DNA of 35,610 nucleotides. Origin: a virus. Positions 1-5,927 of the stretch are shown piece after piece. Made by a program: the position numbers and the translations under genes. Each line of letters begins with the position of its first letter. Positions within the stretch are counted from its first letter, which is position 1. The DNA is taken from positions 1 to 35,610 of IMG/VR virus record IMGVR_UViG_3300030103_000970; one strand, 5' to 3'. Below the pieces are notes generated by a model. The model did not search any database and was not told the origin of the DNA. It worked only from the letters and a program-made list of their open reading frames with translations.

Positions 1-51
1 AGTAGTTATACTGCAACTCATGTAATGTTTACAAGATTAGGAGATACATAG
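1..51 (+). CDS. 3' end of a receptor-binding (C1q-like) tail protein, cut by window edge
   Basis: Sixteen codons plus a TAG stop are open from base 1 and encode the C-terminal strand of a tail protein ending TRLGDT. The same bases close the complete 179-residue protein at 34539-35078, so this is the tail of a second copy whose body lies outside the window or was lost in assembly. The assembly-chaperone-like gene at 53 follows directly, as it does after the other copy. Confidence 0.7.
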   Translation, partial: SSYTATHVMFTRLGDT

Positions 52-231
52 AATGACAGATAAAATGACAGGCAGACCAAATCACATTGAAGATGCTCTT
101 GTTAAAATGCACACTAGACAATGGTTTACTTGGACAGATAGTAAAAATAAAATTTATGCTAATTTAAGACTTACAGAAAAAGTGGGTATTGATGGAAACA
201 TTGTAAATAATCCAGTAACAGAATTACCTAC
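1..231 (+). repeat. Near-identical direct repeat, copy 1 (copy 2 at 35028-35258)
   Basis: Bases 1-231 match 35028-35258 with four substitutions that I can count (at 85, 116, 193 and 213). The repeat covers the last codons of a tail protein and most of the following small gene. Past about base 231 the copies diverge in sequence while still encoding related C-termini. It is not a perfect terminal repeat, so it looks like gene duplication in the receptor-binding array rather than a packaging end. Confidence 0.9.
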
Positions 232-295
232 CGAAGAAGAAGTAAATGCTAAACTTCTAGAACTACAAACAGCTTGGGATAATGCTAATGATTAA
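53..295 (+). CDS. Small tail-fibre assembly chaperone-like protein (copy 1)
   Basis: An 80-residue soluble protein preceded by an AGGAG motif. Its C-terminal part, PTEEEVNAKLLELQTAW, has the form seen at the end of short phage tail-fibre assembly proteins and of the other small proteins in the receptor-binding array. It is nearly identical to 35080-35325 over the first 60 residues. Placement straight after a fibre-tip gene supports a role in folding or attaching that tip; this is inferred from context and motif. The last 8 bases overlap the next gene, giving translational coupling. Confidence 0.6.
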   Translation: MTDKMTGRPNHIEDALVKMHTRQWFTWTDSKNKIYANLRLTEKVGIDGNIVNNPVTELPTEEEVNAKLLELQTAWDNAND

Positions 296-371
296 TCCTT
301 GTCCTGATTGTGGTGCTGAAAGTAAAGCAGATTGTAAGTGTCCTGATGAATGTGAGAACTGTGGGGCATAG
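288..371 (+). CDS. 27-residue Cys-rich zinc-ribbon-like microprotein
   Basis: Starts at ATG 288 inside the end of the previous gene (ATGATTAA overlap) and stops with TAG at 369-371; the last base of that stop is the first base of the GTG start of the next gene. Six cysteines at residues 5, 8, 16, 18, 22 and 25 form CPDC, CKC and CENC, a pattern suited to binding one zinc ion or more. Coupling at both ends and the regular cysteine spacing argue for a real gene. Function unknown; a small zinc-bound adaptor is possible. Confidence 0.55.
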   Translation: MINPCPDCGAESKADCKCPDECENCGA

Positions 372-769
372 TGCCAAGTGTCTCTGAAAAAACAGAAATA
401 GGACTACCATTAAAAAATCTTTTAGGTTTATTAGGGGCAACAGCGACAGCTGTATGGGCATATTTTGGAATTATTGAACGCTTAAATAATATTGAGACTC
501 AAGGTAAATTAATGATTGTTGATGTAGAAAAAAATACAGAATTTAGAATTAAATGGCCTAGAGGAGAAATGGGATCTTTGCCAGCAGATAATGAGCAATA
601 TATGTTAATAGAGCATATAGCTGGACAAGTAGAAAAGCATACACAGCAGCTTGAAGGAGGTATGCATAACAAAGTTAATATTGATTTTTTAAAAGAACAA
701 GTACACTCACTTCAAAATGATGTAGAAAAATTAAAAGATAAAGTAAGGGAGAATGGAAATGGTCATTGA
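371..769 (+). CDS. Membrane-anchored coiled-coil protein of the late region
   Basis: A 132-residue protein with a GTG start overlapping the previous stop (TAGTG). One hydrophobic segment lies at about residues 16-34 (LLGLLGATATAVWAYFGII) and a charged region likely to form a coiled coil at about 102-128. An N-terminal anchor followed by a soluble helical domain fits a lysis accessory or inner-membrane protein; I do not recognise the family. The 3' end overlaps the next gene by about 11 bases. Confidence 0.6.
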   Translation: MPSVSEKTEIGLPLKNLLGLLGATATAVWAYFGIIERLNNIETQGKLMIVDVEKNTEFRIKWPRGEMGSLPADNEQYMLIEHIAGQVEKHTQQLEGGMHNKVNIDFLKEQVHSLQNDVEKLKDKVRENGNGH

Positions 770-992
770 GTATGTGTTTAGTTTATGTATGTTTGTCAAT
801 GGGTCGTTAGACGGACATATGATGACAGAAGGATTGTCAGACTGCCTAAAAGCTAAACGTCAAGCTGAAAGAAATTTAGCAGAGAATAGAACAAATCGTA
901 TTCGTTATGAATGTGGTAAAGTTAAAGCTGAACTTAGAGAAGATTCAGAAGGTAATTTAAAAATCTATAAAATTATAGAAGATAAATATTAA
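759..992 (+). CDS. Small Cys-containing protein, possibly exported
   Basis: A 77-residue protein. The ATG at 759 is chosen over 753 because AAGGGAG (745-751) lies 7 bases before it and abuts the earlier one. A short hydrophobic N-terminus (YVFSLCMFV) precedes a charged body with DCLKAKRQAERN and YECGKVKAEL. Two conserved-looking cysteines about 25 residues apart could form a disulphide if the N-terminus directs export. The next protein has the same arrangement, so the two look like distant paralogues. It ends in TAATG coupling with that gene. Function unknown. Confidence 0.6.
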   Translation: MVIEYVFSLCMFVNGSLDGHMMTEGLSDCLKAKRQAERNLAENRTNRIRYECGKVKAELREDSEGNLKIYKIIEDKY

Positions 993-1201
993 TGTTTAAA
1001 ATATTTGCTATGATCTGTATGCTTAATGTAGGTGAACTAGATCAAACGCTATGTTTTAAAAGTGAAGTACCTTTAAATTTTAATGATAATTTAGAATGTA
1101 ATTTAGCAAAAAATAATTTAGCTGATTATCTTGATACTGATTTAAAAGAAAGAAAACTAACTGTAATATTTAAATGTGGTAATGGTGGATCTAATGTCTA
1201 A
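992..1201 (+). CDS. Small Cys-containing protein, distant paralogue of the preceding gene
   Basis: A 69-residue protein starting on the TAATG junction. It repeats the layout of the gene before it: hydrophobic start (MFKIFAMICML), a cysteine followed by LAKNN, then a VIFKCGNG motif near the end. The similarity of the C..AK..A and (Y/F).CG pattern is by eye only. It sits among membrane and lysis-like genes and may act in the periplasm. It ends within the start of the next gene (8-base overlap). Confidence 0.55.
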   Translation: MFKIFAMICMLNVGELDQTLCFKSEVPLNFNDNLECNLAKNNLADYLDTDLKERKLTVIFKCGNGGSNV

Positions 1202-1397
1202 TTGGGAACAGCAATACATACAAATAACTAAAACTCTTGATGAAATTAAAGCAGATGTTCGTGCTAATAAAGAAGAAGTTTCCTTGTTAAAACAAGAAAT
1301 GGCTACTGGTAGAGGAGCATTAAAAGCTGTAGCTTGGATAGGATCTATACTTATTATTATCTTTACAACTTTGAAGCTTTTTAATTATAACGGTTAA
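1194..1397 (+). CDS. Holin-like / XhlA-like small membrane protein
   Basis: The start at 1194 (MSNWEQQY) overlaps the previous stop as ATGTCTAA; an in-frame start at 1176 would overlap much more. The 67 residues are a charged amphipathic N-terminal helix (DEIKADVRANKEEVSLLKQE) then one hydrophobic segment, AVAWIGSILIIIFTTLKLF, at the C-terminus. This order and size match XhlA-like lysis accessory proteins and short T7-type holins. The role is inferred from topology; no motif is specific for holins. Confidence 0.5.
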   Translation: MSNWEQQYIQITKTLDEIKADVRANKEEVSLLKQEMATGRGALKAVAWIGSILIIIFTTLKLFNYNG

Positions 1398-2156
1398 ATG
1401 AAATTCAAAGGGCATAAAGTCCTTGTCATTGGTGATACTCATGACAGTCCACATATACCTCAGAATAGGTTTCATTGGATAGGTAAGCATATTCGTAAAT
1501 CAAAACCAGATTACGTTGTTCATATAGGGGATTTTTCTAGTCTAGATTCTCTTAGTTTTTTTCAAAAAAATAGTACGCAACAAGGTAAGTTAAAAGATGC
1601 TTTTATGGTTGATATAGCTTCTATGAAATCTGCATTAAAAATTTTAGATAAATATATAAGTGATTACCCCAGGCATTTTTGTATGGGGAACCATGAGCTG
1701 CGCATACACAGATTTGAAGAAAATATACCTGAGATACAAGGTATGATGAAACATCAATTATATTCTAGTTTTAAAGAATACGGTTGGTCAGTATCTGAAT
1801 ATGGTGAATTTAAATTTATAGCTGGTGTAGGTTTTGTTCATGCACCATTAAATATAATGGGCAAAGAATATGGTGGTAAAAATGGTGAAGTACAGATAGG
1901 AAATGACAGTATACATGACTTAGTATTTGGTCATACGCATAAAGCTAGAGATTGGAAAGCTATTAAAATAGGCTACGACAAATGGGTAAGGATCGTAAAT
2001 GTCGGTTGCTCTTTACCTCATGGTCATATAGAAGAATATGCTAAGTTAAATATGAATGGTTGGTCTTGGTGTATTACTGAGTTAGGCATTTGGGATAACC
2101 ATATCCAAGAAGTAAATTTTATTTCTATGGATAGATTGGAGAGAGAATATGATTAA
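1398..2156 (+). CDS. Calcineurin-like metallophosphoesterase
   Basis: A 252-residue protein with the metallophosphoesterase signature in order: GDTHD (D13, H15), GD (D45), GNHE (N98, H99) and GHTH (H179, H181). These residues hold the two metal ions, so the enzyme is probably active on a phosphate ester. Substrate unknown; relatives cut cyclic nucleotides, nucleic acids or phosphoproteins. It starts directly after the holin-like gene and overlaps the next small gene by 8 bases. It may also act on host nucleotides or modified ends rather than in lysis. Confidence 0.85.
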   Translation: MKFKGHKVLVIGDTHDSPHIPQNRFHWIGKHIRKSKPDYVVHIGDFSSLDSLSFFQKNSTQQGKLKDAFMVDIASMKSALKILDKYISDYPRHFCMGNHELRIHRFEENIPEIQGMMKHQLYSSFKEYGWSVSEYGEFKFIAGVGFVHAPLNIMGKEYGGKNGEVQIGNDSIHDLVFGHTHKARDWKAIKIGYDKWVRIVNVGCSLPHGHIEEYAKLNMNGWSWCITELGIWDNHIQEVNFISMDRLEREYD

Positions 2157-2265
2157 AAATATTTGGAATAAACTAAATTTATACTCTTTAAGTAAAAGAG
2201 GAAAGATTGCAGTAGGTATATTAGCAATTATTATTGTTGTTATTATAGTTGGTTGGGCAGCTTAA
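2149..2265 (+). CDS. 38-residue single-span membrane microprotein
   Basis: ATG at 2149 lies in the last codons of the phosphoesterase gene (ATGATTAA overlap) and the TAA at 2263-2265 abuts the next ATG at 2266. A basic N-terminus (KNIWNKLN, SKRGK) is followed by one strongly hydrophobic stretch, IAVGILAIIIVVIIVGWAA. The tight spacing on both sides fills what would otherwise be an odd gap. It could be a lysis accessory protein or antiholin; topology is all that can be seen. Confidence 0.6.
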   Translation: MIKNIWNKLNLYSLSKRGKIAVGILAIIIVVIIVGWAA

Positions 2266-2703
2266 ATGTTAGGTGGTTTACCAGTAGAAATGATTACCAT
2301 GCTAGGAAGTTCGGTTCTTGGTGGGTTTATGTCTATATGGTCACAATCCATAAAAGCAAAACAAGATGAACAAAAAATGTTATTAGCTAGAGCTGATAAC
2401 CAAATGAAACATATTAATGCTGCAAGATCTTATGAGAATAAAGGCTTTCAGTTTACAAGAAGAATCATTGCATTAACAGCTGTGTTCTTTATTATTGCTT
2501 GGCCAAAGTTAGCACCTGTATTTTTCGATACTACAGTTGTTTTAACTTGGACAGAATTTACTAGAGGGTTTTTATTTTTAATTGAAAAAAAAGAGATCGT
2601 GATGGATAAAACATTTAATGGTTTAATTATTACTCCATTAGATACACATTTGATGTCAGCGATAATTGGACTATATTTTGGTGGGAGTTTAGTTAAAAAG
2701 TAG
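2266..2703 (+). CDS. Multi-span membrane protein, holin candidate
   Basis: 145 residues with three likely membrane segments: about residues 8-25 (ITMLGSSVLGGFMSIW), 66-82 (IIALTAVFFIIAWPKLA) and 125-142 (HLMSAIIGLYFGGSLV). A charged helix (KAKQDEQKMLLARADNQ) lies between the first two. It is the last gene before the convergent terminator, next to other small membrane proteins, where a late phage operon often places its holin. Holin activity is an inference. Confidence 0.6.
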   Translation: MLGGLPVEMITMLGSSVLGGFMSIWSQSIKAKQDEQKMLLARADNQMKHINAARSYENKGFQFTRRIIALTAVFFIIAWPKLAPVFFDTTVVLTWTEFTRGFLFLIEKKEIVMDKTFNGLIITPLDTHLMSAIIGLYFGGSLVKK

Positions 2704-2789
2704 CTTATATTTGAGCATACAGAGCTTAATTATATAGTCTAGGTTAAATCATACACAAGAGTTTCATCTTCCTCCCATTGATGAAAAAA

Positions 2790-2823
2790 AGGGGGTTTAT
2801 GTGCGTTCACTCACATACCCCCT
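2790..2823. terminator. Convergent (bidirectional) hairpin terminator
   Basis: AGGGGG(TT)TATGTG at 2790-2803 pairs with CACATACCCCCT at 2812-2823 around an 8-base loop; TT is a bulge. On the - strand the stem is followed by a run of seven T (complement of 2784-2790); on the + strand it is followed by AATTTTAAT. It lies between the end of the + strand late genes and the end of the - strand early genes, where both should stop. Confidence 0.75.
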
Positions 2824-2917
2824 AATTTTAATGATCACAATGTAATTGTATAGGATAAATTACTAAAACCTATGGCATTACATCAAATAGGAAACGAAAG
2901 GAGAAACCTATTCATGT

Positions 2918-3127
2918 CTAATCATTAAACCTTTTGTTATAACATCTAATACAATACCAATCACAACTATCAGCTCTGTTCTGATTAGTAGGTATGTATG
3001 CTAATAAATTATCTTGTAAGTATTTTTTATTACAATCAGCACATTCATAAAAATTAGAATGGGATATCTTCTGCTGGATCTTCTGTTCTAGCGTTTGTTT
3101 GCGATTGAACTTTAGAACTTGAGCCAT
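2918..3127 (-). CDS. Zinc-ribbon-like small protein overlapping ssb
   Basis: About 69 residues with two CxxC pairs, ECADC near residue 30 and CIRC near residue 60, typical of a small zinc ribbon. No start codon exists in frame downstream of the ssb stop, so translation must begin inside ssb. ATG 3127 (MAQVLKFNRKQ) with a G-rich stretch upstream is the best choice, giving a 74-base out-of-frame overlap with the acidic tail of SSB. Last gene of the early block; possibly a DNA or RNA binding partner of SSB. Confidence 0.55.
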   Translation of the reverse strand: MAQVLKFNRKQTLEQKIQQKISHSNFYECADCNKKYLQDNLLAYIPTNQNRADSCDWYCIRCYNKRFND

Positions 3128-3464
3128 CTTTGCCCCCAATCATTTTTAGAATACCTTTGAATCTAGGTATAATAATTTCTGTGGTGTATTTAGTTTCACC
3201 ATTAAGATCATATTGTCTAGTTTCTATTTGACCTTCAATGTATAGAGTAGTTCCTTTCTTTACATATGTTTCAATAGTCTTAGCAATGTTAGGATCCCAA
3301 CATACAACTCTATGCCATTGTGTTTTTTCTTGCCACTCACCAGATTTATTTTTAAATCTTTCTGAAGTAGCTAGAGAGAAACCAGCAAATTTTTCTTCTC
3401 TGGTAGAAATTTTTACTTCAGGATCGCTACCAACACGACCTAGTAATATAACTTTATTAATCAT
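3054..3464 (-). CDS. ssb: Single-stranded DNA-binding protein
   Basis: 136 residues with the bacterial-type SSB OB-fold: N-terminal MINKVILLGRVGSDPEVK, central TQWHRVVCWD and GTTLYIEGQIETRQYD, then a flexible linker and the acidic DPAEDIPF tail used by SSB to bind partner proteins. It coats single-stranded DNA during replication and recombination. GGAGG lies just before the start, and the ATG overlaps the previous stop as ATGATTAA. It belongs with the annealing protein and exonuclease upstream as a recombination set. Confidence 0.95.
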   Translation of the reverse strand: MINKVILLGRVGSDPEVKISTREEKFAGFSLATSERFKNKSGEWQEKTQWHRVVCWDPNIAKTIETYVKKGTTLYIEGQIETRQYDLNGETKYTTEIIIPRFKGILKMIGGKDGSSSKVQSQTNARTEDPAEDIPF

Positions 3465-3750
3465 TTAGACCTCCAATTAAAGTATCTACTGAGTTCTTAA
3501 TTCTAAGTAACTCATAGTGTATATCTGCTTTACTCATTGTAGCAGATAAATCTGTTTTGTCTTGAGTTTGTTCATTACTATCTACGTTTTGTATAAACGC
3601 ATTTATAAAATGAAACAAATCCATTTCACCAACTGGTTTATATTCTTTTTTACTTTTAGAATAATATTCAGCTTGTAATGGTGGGTGTAAATTTAATGGT
3701 AACTTATGCCCTTGTAACACCAGGCTATGTAATAATTCATTTACTTTCAT
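3457..3750 (-). CDS. Unknown protein between pseudoknot RNA and ssb
   Basis: 97 residues, soluble, with a Pro/Leu-rich N-terminal part (HKLPLNLHPPLQAEYYS) and a C-terminal helix (LLRIKNSVDTLIGGL). I do not recognise a family. AAAGGATT lies upstream of the ATG, and its stop overlaps the ssb start by 8 bases. Its leader is the structured GC-rich RNA at 3767-3829, so translation of this gene and of the coupled ssb may be controlled by that RNA. Confidence 0.65.
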   Translation of the reverse strand: MKVNELLHSLVLQGHKLPLNLHPPLQAEYYSKSKKEYKPVGEMDLFHFINAFIQNVDSNEQTQDKTDLSATMSKADIHYELLRIKNSVDTLIGGLND

Positions 3751-3766
3751 ATTAATCCTTTCTTAT

Positions 3767-3829
3767 GTGTGTAGGCATGGAGAACATTGCCCAGCAGCTG
3801 ACCTACACACCGTACCCCCAGCTGTGGGC
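3767..3829 (-). ncRNA. Candidate H-type pseudoknot RNA in the leader of 3457-3750/ssb
   Basis: Read on the - strand, GCCCACAGCTG (3829-3819) pairs with CAGCTG-C-TGGGC (3800-3789): 11 pairs and one bulged C. The enclosed loop holds GTGTGTAGG (3810-3802), which is complementary over 9 bases to CCTACACAC (3775-3767) downstream of the first stem. Loop 1 is 8 bases, the junction 1 base and loop 3 13 bases, compatible with an H-type pseudoknot. It begins two bases after the TAG of the annealing-protein gene and ends about 10 bases before the ribosome binding site of the next gene. It is GC-rich within very AT-rich DNA. A cis-regulatory RNA is likely; ligand or protein partner unknown. Confidence 0.55.
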
Positions 3830-3831
3830 GA

Positions 3832-4326
3832 CTATACTGTCTTAGTAACTTTACTTGGATCTACTTTTCCTGAGTATTTTTCTTCTAAATTTTTCACATA
3901 TTTAGAATCATCAAACTTACCCATGAATATATCAGAGCAAAGTCCTAAGTGACTGAAAGCTTTTGTTAATGCATCAGTCATTGCTTTCTTTGGTGCTTCG
4001 TCATCTAATGCACCAGTCTTTCTATACATTTTAAGTGGTGAACAAATAGGCCCATAAAAATCCCAAAAGCCTTCTTTGTTTTTATTTGTTGCAACAGATA
4101 CTTCTGCAGCTACAACAGCAGTTTGATTACTGTCCATACCATGATAACTGTAATCAACTCGGTATGTCCAACCAGTACCTACTGGGCCAAACTGTTCTGT
4201 TATTTTCATAATCTGCCATTGTGGATCAATAGTAGTTATGTCACCAAAACCTTTATTAATGCGTTTGGTAAATCTAGGATCAGTTTCTTTTAAACTATCC
4301 CATACATTTCTGTTATCTTTCGTCAT
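3832..4326 (-). CDS. Rad52/Sak-type single-strand annealing protein (candidate)
   Basis: About 164 residues from ATG 4326, which has GGAGG just upstream; a longer in-frame start at 4386 would overlap the previous gene heavily. It has an alpha/beta N-terminal half (GTGWTYRVDYSYHG) and a PKKAMTDALTKAFSHLG helix followed by GKFDDSKYV. That last pattern is frequent in Rad52-superfamily annealing proteins of phages. Such proteins pair complementary single strands exposed by a partner exonuclease, and a YqaJ-type exonuclease lies two genes upstream with ssb downstream. Family assignment is from pattern recall and context. Confidence 0.6.
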   Translation of the reverse strand: MTKDNRNVWDSLKETDPRFTKRINKGFGDITTIDPQWQIMKITEQFGPVGTGWTYRVDYSYHGMDSNQTAVVAAEVSVATNKNKEGFWDFYGPICSPLKMYRKTGALDDEAPKKAMTDALTKAFSHLGLCSDIFMGKFDDSKYVKNLEEKYSGKVDPSKVTKTV

Positions 4327-4639
4327 TGTACCTCCATACTTTAGTGTTACTACCGAAACTATTTTTTCTTCTGTCACCAGAATCAATTATATATTGTAAT
4401 AATTTTAGTTCAGTAAATCTTGGTCTAATTGATAATATACTTTCTGATAATATTTCTGCTACTTCTTCAGGTGTAGCTCCATAGTTACCTTTTCGTTTTA
4501 TTATCTTTAAACATTCTGTACGCAGATTAGTTGATCTAGAATCAATTTTTTCTGCTGCCTCTTTGCTAGTTGAGTTTTCCTTGTAACCAGCTGTTAGAGG
4601 ATATTTCTTCTCCAAAGTGTAACGCGATGTCATGTTCAT
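4313..4639 (-). CDS. Winged-helix DNA-binding protein
   Basis: 108 residues: an N-terminal KYPLTAGYKENSTSKEAAEK segment, then a winged helix at about 45-100 (TPEEVAEIL, RPRFTELK, GDRRKNSFGSNTKVWRY). The same arrangement occurs in small phage proteins thought to bind DNA during replication or recombination. ATG 4639 is chosen because GGAG lies about 10 bases before it; it overlaps the exonuclease gene by 74 bases. It sits between exonuclease and annealing protein, so it may recruit one of them to DNA. Confidence 0.7.
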   Translation of the reverse strand: MNMTSRYTLEKKYPLTAGYKENSTSKEAAEKIDSRSTNLRTECLKIIKRKGNYGATPEEVAEILSESILSIRPRFTELKLLQYIIDSGDRRKNSFGSNTKVWRYNDER

Positions 4640-5216
4640 TTTTAATTTTCTCCATTAGATCAAAGTCAACATATTCTGGTGGTGTAATATCATTCATTAC
4701 ATGAAACCAAAATAAGTGACACGCTATTTCTAGTTTTTGTTGAAAAGGCTTATCCCTTTCTATTGTGTATACTTTATAGTTATGATTACCATAAAGCACA
4801 GATAACACAGCTTTAGAAAAACCTGTGACCATCATATAATGCTGCACTTGAGCATAATATCTTTCTATTAATTTATCTTCTTTAGTAAATGGGTTTGTAT
4901 GTTTAGCTTCAAAGACTTTGCCTTTTGCAACACCATCTAAACTACCATAAATATATTCATATTCAGGGTGTGTCCAAACACTATTTATATTAACAACCCT
5001 TTCTCCAGTAACTTCTTGATACCAGCGTCTGTTGAACTCCTCGGTAAATATTCCAAGTTGAACTGGCAGTACACCTGAAAGATCTTCTCTTTCGATCTTT
5101 CCAATTTTCTCAAGCCAAAGGTCTTTCCATTCACCATTTGTAAGACGCACTGCATCAGTACCTCCAATGCCTGTTGGTCGTTTGGGTTGTTCAAGTTTTC
5201 CATTTCCTTTTCCCAT
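4566..5216 (-). CDS. YqaJ/lambda-exonuclease-like recombinase nuclease
   Basis: 216 residues with the PD-(D/E)XK core of YqaJ exonucleases: GIGGTDA (16-22), QLGIFTEEFNRRW (53-65), GSLDGVA with D94, FEAKHTN with E103 and K105, and the YYAQVQHYM helix. These enzymes chew one strand of double-stranded DNA ends to provide single strands for annealing. ATG follows directly after the stop of the upstream gene. Together with the annealing protein, SSB and the resolvase-like nuclease at 10814 it forms the only recognisable DNA metabolism set here. Confidence 0.85.
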   Translation of the reverse strand: MGKGNGKLEQPKRPTGIGGTDAVRLTNGEWKDLWLEKIGKIEREDLSGVLPVQLGIFTEEFNRRWYQEVTGERVVNINSVWTHPEYEYIYGSLDGVAKGKVFEAKHTNPFTKEDKLIERYYAQVQHYMMVTGFSKAVLSVLYGNHNYKVYTIERDKPFQQKLEIACHLFWFHVMNDITPPEYVDFDLMEKIKNEHDIALHFGEEISSNSWLQGKLN

Positions 5217-5549
5217 CTAGTCAGAGCTCCTTTCTCTAATTTGTTGTCGTCTGTATACATTTCGTTGATCTCTTGCCAAATCCCTGTCTGACTTCCCATG
5301 ATTATACCTCCTCCATATATAGTTTTCTATTGGTTTTACTTTACGATTATCAGCAACACGCTGGCTCGTATAATGTTTGGCAAAGTATCTATACATATCT
5401 GATTCTAGATATTGTATAGCTAATACCATAACAAAGTTTTGAATAGATCTTTTACGATCTATGTGGTCTGAGTGTTTTAAGGGTAGTTTGATTTTCAACT
5501 TCTTGAACTGCCCTTCTAATGCTTTTAGCAAACTGATTCCCATATTCAC
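5217..5549 (-). CDS. Basic unknown protein upstream of the exonuclease
   Basis: 110 residues, strongly basic, ending in an Arg-rich tail (RRQQIRERSSD). The start at 5549 has AAGGTG upstream but overlaps the DUF3310 gene by about 98 bases in another frame; a later start such as the Met near residue 41 remains possible. The central part (MVLAIQYLESDMYRYFAKH) looks helical. Its stop touches the exonuclease ATG, suggesting coupled translation. No family recognised; nucleic acid binding is plausible from charge only. Confidence 0.55.
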   Translation of the reverse strand: MNMGISLLKALEGQFKKLKIKLPLKHSDHIDRKRSIQNFVMVLAIQYLESDMYRYFAKHYTSQRVADNRKVKPIENYIWRRYNHGKSDRDLARDQRNVYRRQQIRERSSD

Positions 5550-5730
5550 CTTCTAATATATTTGTTAAATACCAAATTGCTTTTAGTACATCTTGTTCTT
5601 TATTTTTGTTTCGGTGTCTGCGAATATATTTTACAGCATTACCTTCACACCAATTTAACTTCCATGCATTAATTAATTCAGTTAGTTCTGGTTTGTTATT
5701 ACTATAATAACTTGGACTTGTTTTATTCAT
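5452..5730 (-). CDS. DUF3310 family protein
   Basis: 92 residues with the DUF3310 signature: ELTELINAWKLNWCEGNAVK followed by YIRRHRNKNKEQDVLKAIWY. The family is common in phages next to replication genes and its biochemical role is not established; some members are annotated as nucleotide kinase-like. It overlaps the upstream gene by ATGA. The C-terminal 30 residues lie over the start of the next gene and may be less constrained. Confidence 0.8.
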   Translation of the reverse strand: MNKTSPSYYSNNKPELTELINAWKLNWCEGNAVKYIRRHRNKNKEQDVLKAIWYLTNILEGEYGNQFAKSIRRAVQEVENQTTLKTLRPHRS

Positions 5731-5927
5731 ATTTGATATATTACCTCATCATCTGTTAGTTCTTTTGTTGTTACATTATATTCTTTTAATATTTTATTTA
5801 TATCTTCTATTTTAAGATCTTTATCATAAGAATAAACTACAAAAGATTTTGTATAAATATACCCAGCATTATCTGTTGGTATTTTTTTTGCAGCTTTATC
5901 AATTATTTTAGAAAATTTATTATTCAT
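5727..5927 (-). CDS. Small unknown protein
   Basis: 66 residues from the ATG at 5927, which overlaps the previous stop as ATGA; a second in-frame ATG 12 bases upstream is possible. It has an amphipathic N-terminal helix (FSKIIDKAAKKIP), a strand-like middle (YIYTKSFVVYSYDKDL) and an acidic end (ELTDDEVIYQI). No known motif. Couplings on both sides place it firmly in the early operon. Confidence 0.6.
   Translation of the reverse strand: MNNKFSKIIDKAAKKIPTDNAGYIYTKSFVVYSYDKDLKIEDINKILKEYNVTTKELTDDEVIYQI

Noticed and set aside
3238-3468. 76-codon open frame on the + strand opposite ssb
   Set aside because: Antisense to a certain gene and isolated on its strand.
3766-3834. Programmed readthrough of the annealing-protein TAG stimulated by the pseudoknot
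   Set aside because: Readthrough would add only 22 residues with no recognisable feature, and the spacer after TAG is 2 bases, shorter than in known viral cases. Leader control of the next gene explains the position better.
3767-3952. 61-codon open frame on the + strand over the pseudoknot region
   Set aside because: Half lies antisense to the annealing-protein gene, and the other half is explained by RNA structure on the - strand.
4985-5299. 104-codon open frame on the - strand overlapping the exonuclease start
   Set aside because: The exonuclease frame carries conserved catalytic motifs over most of this span, and the upstream gene 5217-5549 covers the rest. No family features in this frame.
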